Below are positions 7,135 through 13,415 of a stretch of 14,223 nt of DNA, one piece after another (within the stretch, counting starts at the first letter, position 1; each line of letters begins with the position of its first letter). A program made the translations under genes and the position numbers. Under the pieces are notes generated by a model. The model saw only the letters and a program-made list of their open reading frames with translations. It was not told the origin of the DNA and made no database searches. Origin of the DNA: JBGPGW01 sp041484095 (GTDB taxonomy: Bacteria; Pseudomonadota; Alphaproteobacteria; CADEGL01); NCBI GenBank assembly GCA_041484095.1, contig JBGPGW010000063.1, forward strand, positions 1 through 14,223. Direction: 5' to 3'.

Positions 7135-7150
7135 TTAACAGAATTGTTAA
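7135..7150. promoter_or_regulatory. Inverted repeat, probable ArsR operator 1
   Basis: TTAACA-gaat-TGTTAA, a 16-bp inverted repeat with perfect 6-bp arms, lies in the arsR leader 3 bp upstream of the start codon. It shares the outer TTAAC/GTTAA half-site with the neighbouring palindrome and abuts it exactly. AT-rich DNA like this stands out sharply from the GC-rich surroundings. Confidence 0.65.
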
Positions 7151-7166
7151 TTAACGCATGCGTTAA
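7151..7166. promoter_or_regulatory. Perfect 16-bp palindrome, probable ArsR operator 2
   Basis: TTAACGCATGCGTTAA is a perfect palindrome. It overlaps the predicted -10 box (7164-7169) and the likely transcription start, so a dimer bound here would block RNA polymerase. Its centre is 16 bp from the centre of operator 1, about one and a half helical turns, so two dimers would sit side by side on different faces. Confidence 0.75.
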
Positions 7167-7192
7167 ATATAAGATGTGCCCGTCCACGTCAA
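7164..7192 (-). promoter_or_regulatory. Sigma-70-type promoter of the arsR-SRPBCC operon
   Basis: On the minus strand TTGACG (7192-7187) is a 5-of-6 match to the -35 consensus and is separated by 17 bp from TATTTA (7169-7164) as -10. The predicted start near 7157 gives a leader of about 25 bases to the arsR ATG at 7131. Operator 2 overlaps the -10 box and operator 1 the early transcribed region. Confidence 0.65.
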
Positions 7193-7225
7193 GACCTCAA
7201 CGAGGTGGACGGTGAGATCGGTGGC

Positions 7226-8206
7226 CTAGCCCCAAAGCGCGGGGTCGGGCGGGTAGACGGTGCTGCCCTCGTAGCGGAGGCCGTGATCCCGGTCGCGCGC
7301 CAAGAGAAGCGGGCCGTCGAGATCGACGACGCGCGCGCCTTGCGCGACGAGGACGGCCGGCGCCATGGCCAGCGACGTCGCGATCATGCAGCCGACCATG
7401 ATGCCGAGGCCCGCCGCCTCGGCGGCACGGCGCAGACGCAAGGCCTCCGTCAAGCCGCCCGTCTTGTCGAGCTTGATGTTGATCATCTCGTAGCGGCCCT
7501 TGATCGATGCGAGCGAAGCCGTGTCATGGCATGATTCGTCGGCGCAGACGGGAATCGGATGGGGCACGCCCGCGAGCGCCGCATCGGCCTTGGCCGGCAG
7601 GGGCTGCTCGATCATCTCGACGCCGAGGCGCTTCAATTCGGGCGCGAAGGCCACATATTGTTCGGCCGTCCAGCCCTCATTCGCATCGACGACGAGGCGC
7701 GCCTTGGGCGCGTTCGCGTGAACGGCCGCGACGCGGTCGAGATCGCCCTCGCCCGTCACCTTGAGCTTCAGGAGCGGCCGGCGCGCCTCCGCCGCCGCGG
7801 CACGCCCCATCGCCTCCGGCGTGTCGAGCGAGAGCGTGTAGACCGTCGTCAAGGGGCGGAGAGCGGGCAGGCCTGCGAGCGTCGCGATGTCCTTCCCCGC
7901 GCGCTTGGCTTCAAGATCCCAAAACGCGCAGTCGAGAGCATTGCGCGCGGCTCCCGCCGGCAGGGCCGATTGCAACGCCTGCCGGTCGAGGCCGTTCGCC
8001 AGATCCCGACGCATGGATTCGATGGCGGCGATGACGCTGTCCACGCTCTCGCCATAGCGCGGATAGGGCAGGCACTCGCCGCGGCCGATGTGACCCTGCG
8101 CCGAAAGCTCGACGACGACGACCTCGCTCGCGGTCTTACTGCCGCGGGAGATCGTGAAGGTGCCGCGAATCGGCCAGGACTCGCGGCGGACGGCGAGATC
8201 GACCAT
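7226..8206 (-). CDS. dgcA: N-acetyl-D-glutamate racemase DgcA (enolase superfamily, dipeptide-epimerase type)
   Basis: This 326-residue enolase-superfamily protein is of the muconate lactonising / L-Ala-D/L-Glu epimerase subgroup. The two-base racemase set is present: LKLKVTG with Lys147 and Lys149, metal ligands Asp174 (VVDANEGW), Glu200 (IEQP) and Asp223 (CADES), and Lys245 on the other face (NIKLDKTGG). A C-terminal DLD (295-297) corresponds to the DxD motif that binds the amino end in dipeptide epimerases. By family alone it would be called a dipeptide epimerase. The gene directly upstream, 3 bp away, is a DUF1611/DgcN protein, and this pairing defines the D-glutamate pathway in which DgcA converts N-acetyl-D-glutamate to N-acetyl-L-glutamate. 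The substrate is therefore inferred from context; a peptidoglycan-dipeptide epimerase remains the alternative. Confidence 0.85.
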   Translation of the reverse strand: MVDLAVRRESWPIRGTFTISRGSKTASEVVVVELSAQGHIGRGECLPYPRYGESVDSVIAAIESMRRDLANGLDRQALQSALPAGAARNALDCAFWDLEAKRAGKDIATLAGLPALRPLTTVYTLSLDTPEAMGRAAAAEARRPLLKLKVTGEGDLDRVAAVHANAPKARLVVDANEGWTAEQYVAFAPELKRLGVEMIEQPLPAKADAALAGVPHPIPVCADESCHDTASLASIKGRYEMINIKLDKTGGLTEALRLRRAAEAAGLGIMVGCMIATSLAMAPAVLVAQGARVVDLDGPLLLARDRDHGLRYEGSTVYPPDPALWG

Positions 8207-8209
8207 GCC

Positions 8210-9208
8210 TCACCAAAGCCGGTCGACGAGCTTGGCGACGCCGTGACGCACCGGATCGACCGCCGGCATGCCGAAGCGCTGCTCGGTCTCCTTGAGCACG
8301 CGCTCCGCGTCCTCCGCCGACATCTGCGACGTGTTGAACGAGAATCCGATGCCCTTGACCGCCGGATTGGTGAGGCGCGCAGCGCCGAGATTCGCCTCCA
8401 TGCAAACCTTGAGATCCGGCAGCTTGAAGTGGGGCAGTCCGCGGACATGCGCACGCGTCGGCTCGTGGCACATGATCAGCGCATCGGGCTGCGAGCCGTG
8501 GATGAGGCCGAGCGTGACGCCGGCATAGGAGGCGTGAAAGAGCGAGCCCTGCCCCTCGATCATGTCCCAGTGATCGGCATCATTGGCCGGCGACAGAGTC
8601 TCGACACAGCCCGAGACGAAGTCGGAAACGACGGCATCGATCGAGGCACCGTCGCCGGCGATGAAGATGCCGGTCTGGCCTGTTGCCCGGAAATCGGCCT
8701 TGATCCCGCGCGCGCGCGCTTCCTTCTCCATGGCGAGGGCCGTGTACATCTTGCCGGAGGAGACGTCCGTGCCGACCGTCAACAGACGCTTGCCCGGGCG
8801 CCGGGCGCCGGTGCCCAAGGGGTAGACGCGCGTCGGGTGCCGCACGTCGAACAGCTCGCGCCCAGACCGCGCGGCGGTCTCCTTGATCCGCGGGACGTCG
8901 ATCAGGCGATTGTGCAGGCCGGCGGCGATATCCATTCCGCGCTCGAGCGCCTCCGACAGCGTGTCGATCCAGATCGCGGAGAAGACGCCGCCGCGATTGG
9001 CGACACCGACGATGAGGGTCTTGGCGCCCGCCTTCGCGGCCTCGGCGATGGTCATATCGGTCAGCTTGAGATCGGCCTTGCAGCCCGGCAGCCTCAACTG
9101 GCCGAGGCACCATTGCGGCCGCCAATAGGCGATACCCTGGGCCGTCTTGGCCGCGAGCTGGTCGGGCGCATCGCCGAGAAACAACAGATAAGGTGGATTG
9201 ATCTGCAT
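8210..9208 (-). CDS. dgcN: DUF1611 protein DgcN (D-glutamate N-acetyltransferase)
   Basis: From the ATG at 9206-9208 it encodes 332 residues covering the whole DUF1611 family. The N-terminal part has a Rossmann-like fold with VGVANRGGVFSAIW (67-80). The C-terminal part has a P-loop, LLTVGTDVSSGKMYTALAM (142-160, GTDVSSGK at 146-153), and later DMIEGQGSLFHASYAGVTLG (215-234) and ALIMCHEPTRAHVRG (243-257), all typical of the family. Members were long listed as ATP-binding proteins of unknown role. In the described D-glutamate catabolic route DgcN acetylates D-glutamate so that DgcA can racemise it. The longer upstream open frame overlaps hyfI and does not look like the family, so the MQINPPYLLFLGDAP start is preferred; a GGGGA lies upstream. 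It forms a two-gene unit with dgcA. Confidence 0.85.
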   Translation of the reverse strand: MQINPPYLLFLGDAPDQLAAKTAQGIAYWRPQWCLGQLRLPGCKADLKLTDMTIAEAAKAGAKTLIVGVANRGGVFSAIWIDTLSEALERGMDIAAGLHNRLIDVPRIKETAARSGRELFDVRHPTRVYPLGTGARRPGKRLLTVGTDVSSGKMYTALAMEKEARARGIKADFRATGQTGIFIAGDGASIDAVVSDFVSGCVETLSPANDADHWDMIEGQGSLFHASYAGVTLGLIHGSQPDALIMCHEPTRAHVRGLPHFKLPDLKVCMEANLGAARLTNPAVKGIGFSFNTSQMSAEDAERVLKETEQRFGMPAVDPVRHGVAKLVDRLW

Positions 9209-9238
9209 CGGTCTTCGTCCCCAATTCGAAACGCGCGG

Positions 9239-9267
9239 ATCATAGCGGGCTCGTGGACGCCTGTCGC
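9239..9267 (-). promoter_or_regulatory. Possible sigma-70-type promoter of dgcN-dgcA
   Basis: On the minus strand GCGACA (9267-9262) and TATGAT (9244-9239) are separated by exactly 17 bp. The -10 box matches five of six consensus bases, the -35 four of six. A start near 9232 would leave a leader of about 24 bases before the dgcN ATG at 9208. It lies in the 82-bp gap after hyfI, where I see no terminator, so dgcN-dgcA may also be read from the hyf operon. Confidence 0.4.
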
Positions 9268-9290
9268 CGTGCAGTGAAGGGGAATGGACC

Positions 9291-9812
9291 TCAGACCGTC
9301 TGGGTCTCCAGGAGCGCGAGGAGGCCTTCGAGAAGCTGCGTCGGGGTCGGCGGGCAGCCCGGGATGCGCAGATCCACCGGAACCACCGCCTCGACCGCGC
9401 CAACGCAGGCATAGCTGCCGCGAAACACGTTGCAGTCGATGGCGCAATCGCCGATCGCCACGACCCATTTCGGGTCTGGCGTCGCGTCATAGGTGCGCTT
9501 CAAGGCCTCCGCCATGTTGACCGTCACGGGGCCCGTCACCATGAGGACGTCGGCATGGCGGGGCGACGCCACGAAACGGAGGCCGAAACGCTCGAGATCG
9601 TAGAACGGGTTGTTGAGGGCATGGATTTCGAGCTCACAGCCATTGCATGACCCCGCGTCGACCGCGCGGATGGACAGGCTCCGGCCGAGCCGACGCTGCG
9701 CGACGGAAGCCAGGCGTCCGCCGAGCGCGCCCAGCGCATCGGCCGATGGGCGCGGAGCGGGCTCCGTGAACGGTCCGTCGAAGAGCGAGCGCATGAGCAG
9801 CCGCCAGATCAT
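9291..9812 (-). CDS. hyfI: HyfI/NuoB-like iron-sulfur subunit of the Ehr-type complex
   Basis: This 173-residue subunit belongs to the NuoB / hydrogenase-small-subunit family. The four ligands of the cluster nearest the active site are all present: Cys56 and Cys59 (GSCNGCELE), Cys123 (AIGDCA) and Cys153 (IPGCPPTP). Cys127 and Cys136 are extra. The protein sits on the cytoplasmic face and carries one [4Fe-4S] cluster, the N2 equivalent, next to the large subunit. The ATG at 9810-9812 is chosen because it follows a good GAGGGG site and lies 7 bp after the hyfG stop; the start MIWRLLMRSLF also resembles relatives. An internal ATG at 9794 is possible but has a poorer ribosome site. It is the last gene of the operon before dgcN. 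Confidence 0.88.
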   Translation of the reverse strand: MIWRLLMRSLFDGPFTEPAPRPSADALGALGGRLASVAQRRLGRSLSIRAVDAGSCNGCELEIHALNNPFYDLERFGLRFVASPRHADVLMVTGPVTVNMAEALKRTYDATPDPKWVVAIGDCAIDCNVFRGSYACVGAVEAVVPVDLRIPGCPPTPTQLLEGLLALLETQTV

Positions 9813-9819
9813 CGGCCCC

Positions 9820-11313
9820 TCACAGATCGTGCCCGGAATAAGAGCAGTTGAAGCTCTTATTGCAGAGAGGGAAGTCGGCCACGATGTTGCCCTCGATGGC
9901 GGCTTCGAGGAGCGGCCATTGGAACCAGGAGGGATCGCGGGGATGACAGCGGGCGACCGTTCCGTCCGCATTCAGCCTGACCCAGGTCATGATCTCACCG
10001 CGGAAACTCTCGACCAGCGCCAGCCCTTCGCCGGCCGCGCGCGGCAGCGGCGTATTGAGGCGCCCCCCCGGCAGTCCGGCGGAGAGATGCTCGACGAGCG
10101 CGATGCTCTGGCGCACCTCCTCGACGCGGATCCAAAGCCGCGCATGGACGTCGCCTTCGGTCCGCACCGGCACGTCGAAGGACAGCGTGTCGTAAGGCGG
10201 ATAGGACGGGCTCCGCCGCGCGTCGAACCCGCGCCCGCTGGCCCGGCCGACATAGCCGCCCGGCGCAAATCGGTGCGCGAGCGTCGTGTCGACGATCCCG
10301 GTCGTGAGCGTGCGATCGAGAAGTGACGGCTTATTGTCATAGGCGGCGACGACGTCCTCGAAATGACGGCGCAGATCTTTCATCAGCGCCTGGAGCTCGG
10401 CCGCGTGCTCCGCGCGGAGATCGGCCGCGACGCCGCCCGGCACGACGCGGTCCATCATCAGCCGGTGGCCGAAGCACGCCGCCGAGGCGCGAAGGACTTT
10501 TTCGCGCATGACGGTGCAATGCGCATGGATGAGCGTGAAGGACGCATCGTTCGAGATCGCGCCGATGTCGCCGAAGTGATTGGCCATGCGCTCAAGCTCG
10601 GCCATCACGGCGCGAAGCCAGGCGGCGCGCGGCGGAACCTCGACATCGAGGGCGGCCTCGACCGCGCGCGCGAAAGCCAGGGAATGGGCGACCGTCGAAT
10701 CGCCCGACAGGCGCGCGGCCAGGCGTGCCGCGTCGAGCACCGGCTTGCCGGCCATGAGGCGCTCGATTCCCTTGTGGACATAGCCGAGCCGCGCCTCCAG
10801 CCGCGCGACGGTCTCACCATTGGCATGAAACCGGAAATGCCCGGGCTCGATGATCCCGGCGTGGACGGGCCCGACCGGAATCTGGTGCAGACCTTCGCCC
10901 TCGACCGGCAGAAAGACGTAGGGCGCCGGCTCGCGGCGCGGGCTGTGGCCGGGCGGGAAACGGCCGTGATCGAGCCACGGCCTTCCGTCGATCAGTCCCT
11001 CGGCGACGAGGCCGTAGAGATCCTGCGCCATACGCTCGAGACGAATGGCGCTCGGGCGCGCCGCGCTGAGAGACGGAAAGCGCTTATCCGGACACGGGAG
11101 CGAGACGACCCCGACAGCGCCGTCGGAATCGTCGCGGAAAGCCGCGTGGACGATTGCCGGCTCCCCCCATAGGCCGAGAAGGGACCAGTCGGTACCCGGC
11201 AATTGATCGCGAAGGGCCTCCCACCGTGCACGCGAAAGCTCCCGGCGCGGCCATGGCCGATGGCCCGCGATCTCTTTGTCGCCACGGAGCCAGTGATGAA
11301 GACCGACCGCCAT
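9820..11313 (-). CDS. hyfG: HyfG/HycE-like large subunit lacking the NiFe-site cysteines
   Basis: This 497-residue protein fuses a NuoC-like N-terminal domain (about 1-125, with KRFPSLSAARPSAIRLERMA at 77-96) to a NuoD/hydrogenase-large-subunit domain. The latter opens with VGPVHAGIIEPGHFRF (147-162) and GYVHKGIERLM (177-187). Real group 4 hydrogenases hold the NiFe centre with CxxC near RVCGICSVAHS and a second CxxC in DPCxxC near the end. Here the first is RLSGDSTVAHS (201-211; Ser203 and Ser206 in place of Cys). The second is PLCNKSFNCSYSGHDL (482-497); aligned without gaps to PLIVGSLDPCYSCTDR it puts Ser491 and Gly494 at the cysteine positions. No tail follows for an endopeptidase to remove. 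The subunit therefore cannot bind a NiFe site in the usual way. This matches the Ehr (energy-converting hydrogenase-related) group; quinone or another partner may be the electron acceptor. Confidence 0.9.
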   Translation of the reverse strand: MAVGLHHWLRGDKEIAGHRPWPRRELSRARWEALRDQLPGTDWSLLGLWGEPAIVHAAFRDDSDGAVGVVSLPCPDKRFPSLSAARPSAIRLERMAQDLYGLVAEGLIDGRPWLDHGRFPPGHSPRREPAPYVFLPVEGEGLHQIPVGPVHAGIIEPGHFRFHANGETVARLEARLGYVHKGIERLMAGKPVLDAARLAARLSGDSTVAHSLAFARAVEAALDVEVPPRAAWLRAVMAELERMANHFGDIGAISNDASFTLIHAHCTVMREKVLRASAACFGHRLMMDRVVPGGVAADLRAEHAAELQALMKDLRRHFEDVVAAYDNKPSLLDRTLTTGIVDTTLAHRFAPGGYVGRASGRGFDARRSPSYPPYDTLSFDVPVRTEGDVHARLWIRVEEVRQSIALVEHLSAGLPGGRLNTPLPRAAGEGLALVESFRGEIMTWVRLNADGTVARCHPRDPSWFQWPLLEAAIEGNIVADFPLCNKSFNCSYSGHDL

Positions 11314-11319
11314 CGCCCG

Positions 11320-12753
11320 CTATCCCAAGATTTTCGCGACGTGCCGGAACCACGCGACGAGCGGCGCCGGCAAGTAGAATCCCGCCATGAGCACGAGCGC
11401 CAGATGCGCGAACAGCGGCACGAGCGAGGCCTTGATCGGCGCGGATGGGCCGTAAGGGGCGCCAAACGCCATGGACTGCACGCGCATGATGAGCGCCGCG
11501 AGACCGAGAATGAGGCCGGTGATCAACGGCAGCGCCAAGAGCGGCACGCGCGCAAAGGTCGAGGTCACGACCAGGAGCTCGCTCATGAAGATTCCGAAGG
11601 GCGGCAATCCTGCGATTGCAATGACTGCGACCACGAGAGACCAGCCCAGCACCGGGTGGCTCGTCGTGAGGCCCCGGATTTCCGCGATTTTCTGCGTGCC
11701 CTTCACCTGCGCGATGTGACCGACCGCGAAGAAGATCGCCGACTTCGTCAGACTGTGCAGCGTCATGTGGAGGAGGCCGGCAAAATTAGCGAGCGGCCCG
11801 CCCATGCCAAATGCGAACGTGATGATGCCCATATGCTCGATCGAGGAATAGGCGAACATGCGTTTGACGTCGCGCCGCCGATAGAGCATGAACGCCGCCA
11901 CCGACAGGGTCGAGAGACCGAGCGCGACCATGAGCGGCCCCGGCGTCAACGCGGCGCCGTTGGCGGCCAGCAGAATCTTGAACCGAAGCACCGCATAGAG
12001 CGCCACGTTGAGGAGGAGGCCGGACAGAACGGCCGAGATCGGCGTCGGGCCTTCGGCATGGGCGTCGGGCAGCCAGGCATGGAGCGGCACCAGCCCCACC
12101 TTTGTTCCATAGCCGACAAGGAGGAACACGAAGGCGAGGTTGAGAAGGGCCGGCGTGAACCGCGGCGCCGATTCGACAAGCGATGTCCAGGCCAGCGCCT
12201 CAAGCCCCGCCCCCATGACCGGCTGCGCCGCGAGGTAGATGAGCATCGTGCCGAACAAGGCCAGCGCGATGCCGACACTCGCCAGGATGAAGTATTTCCA
12301 CGAGGCCTCGATCGCCTCCGGCGTGCGATAGAGGCTCACCATGACGACCGTGGCCAAGGTCGCGACCTCGACCGCGACCCACATCACCCCGATGTTGTTG
12401 GCGACGAGTGCCAGCGCCATGCCGAACGAGAGGATTTGGTACATCGAGTGATAGAAGCGGAAGTGAACGGGGTTGAGGCGACCCGTCTCGATTTCGTGAT
12501 CGATGTAGGACGCGCTGAACGCGCTCGTCGTGAATCCGACGAAGGCCGTGAGCGCCACGAGATAGATGTTGAAATCGTCGACGAAAAGGAACAGCGACGG
12601 CGCGGGGCGCGCGTCGAACAGCGCGAGGCCCGCGAGGAAGGTGAGGAACGACGCCGCGACGTTGATGCGTGCGGCCAGCCTGTAGGACGGGACGACGGCC
12701 AGTATGACCGCCGCGCCGAGCGGAATCCCGAGAAGGGCCAGCAGCGGATTCAT
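11320..12753 (-). CDS. hyfF: HyfF-like antiporter-type membrane subunit
   Basis: This 477-residue, highly hydrophobic protein with about a dozen or more membrane helices belongs to the NuoL/M/N-Mrp antiporter family. Conserved pumping residues are visible: Glu129 in VAVEVATLATVVM (126-138), Lys218 in YGTKVGLVPLHAWLPDAHAE (215-234), His225, and Lys337 in HMTLHSLTKSAIFF (329-342). YSSIEHMGIITFAFG (302-316) is also typical. This points to ion (H+ or Na+) translocation linked to the redox arm. The ATG at 12751-12753 overlaps the hyfE stop as ATGA, a sign of translational coupling. The longer open frame upstream runs antisense-like through hyfE and is not hydrophobic, so it is excluded. The hyfG start follows 6 bp after the stop. 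Confidence 0.92.
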   Translation of the reverse strand: MNPLLALLGIPLGAAVILAVVPSYRLAARINVAASFLTFLAGLALFDARPAPSLFLFVDDFNIYLVALTAFVGFTTSAFSASYIDHEIETGRLNPVHFRFYHSMYQILSFGMALALVANNIGVMWVAVEVATLATVVMVSLYRTPEAIEASWKYFILASVGIALALFGTMLIYLAAQPVMGAGLEALAWTSLVESAPRFTPALLNLAFVFLLVGYGTKVGLVPLHAWLPDAHAEGPTPISAVLSGLLLNVALYAVLRFKILLAANGAALTPGPLMVALGLSTLSVAAFMLYRRRDVKRMFAYSSIEHMGIITFAFGMGGPLANFAGLLHMTLHSLTKSAIFFAVGHIAQVKGTQKIAEIRGLTTSHPVLGWSLVVAVIAIAGLPPFGIFMSELLVVTSTFARVPLLALPLITGLILGLAALIMRVQSMAFGAPYGPSAPIKASLVPLFAHLALVLMAGFYLPAPLVAWFRHVAKILG

Positions 12754-13415
12754 CGCCGCTCCCCCCGGAACCGGTCGAGCGAGTCGATGTCGAGCGTGTC
12801 GAAGCGCTCGCGGATCCTGAAGAAGAACATGCCGAAGACGAGGAATGCGACGAGGACGGAGAACGCGATGCTCATCTCGACGACGAAGGGCATGCCGTGA
12901 ACGCCCACGGCGCCCAGCACCAGGCCGTTCTCGAGCGACATGAAGCCGATCACCTGGCTCACGGCATTGCGCCGCGCGATCATCATGAGAAGGCCCAGAA
13001 GCACGATCGAGAGCGCGATCACCAGCCCCTCGCGCGTCAGCGCCGACGCCGCCGTCGTGACCGGCAGCACGAGGAGAATCGACAAGGACACCAACCCCAC
13101 GCCGACGAGGAGCGTGGCGCCGGTCGGGAGCGCCTCCTCGATCGCCCGGTGGATGCCGAGGCGGCCGATCATCAAGTGAAGGACGCCGGGCACGATGATC
13201 GCCTTGAGGACGAGCGCGATCCCGGCCGTGATGTAGAGATGCGGCGCGTGCTGGGCGTAGGCCTGCCAGCCGGCCGCGGCCGCTACGCCGAATGCCTGGA
13301 GCGCGAAAACGTTGAGCACGCCGAACAGACGGCGCTGCGAAAGAAGCGCGAAGCTCAGCAGCAGCACGCACCCGCCGATGAGGTGCGCGATCTCGTAGAC
13401 GAGCGGCGCGGCCAT
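12750..13415 (-). CDS. hyfE: HyfE-like membrane subunit
   Basis: This 221-residue protein has about seven predicted membrane helices. The N-terminal half (for example LIGGCVLLLSFALLSQRRLF at 12-31) is specific to HyfE/HycP-type subunits. The C-terminal half resembles NuoK, with RRNAVSQVIGFMSLENGLVL (148-167) and MPFVVEMSIAFSVLVAFLVF (175-194); Glu162 and Glu180 are membrane acidic residues of the kind used for proton transfer in NuoK. A charged cytoplasmic tail ends the protein. Its ATG (13413-13415) shares one base with the hyfC stop (TGATG), and its end overlaps hyfF by 4 bp, so C, E and F are translationally coupled. Confidence 0.9.
   Translation of the reverse strand: MAAPLVYEIAHLIGGCVLLLSFALLSQRRLFGVLNVFALQAFGVAAAAGWQAYAQHAPHLYITAGIALVLKAIIVPGVLHLMIGRLGIHRAIEEALPTGATLLVGVGLVSLSILLVLPVTTAASALTREGLVIALSIVLLGLLMMIARRNAVSQVIGFMSLENGLVLGAVGVHGMPFVVEMSIAFSVLVAFLVFGMFFFRIRERFDTLDIDSLDRFRGERR

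Noticed and set aside
7559..9277. 572-codon plus-strand open frame antisense to dgcA and dgcN
   Set aside because: It crosses two well-supported genes and their junction and has antisense-type composition with no domain.
11203..12900. 565-codon plus-strand open frame antisense to hyfG, hyfF and hyfE
   Set aside because: It is an extremely charged Arg/Glu/His-rich product, the expected antisense of hydrophobic membrane-protein codons.
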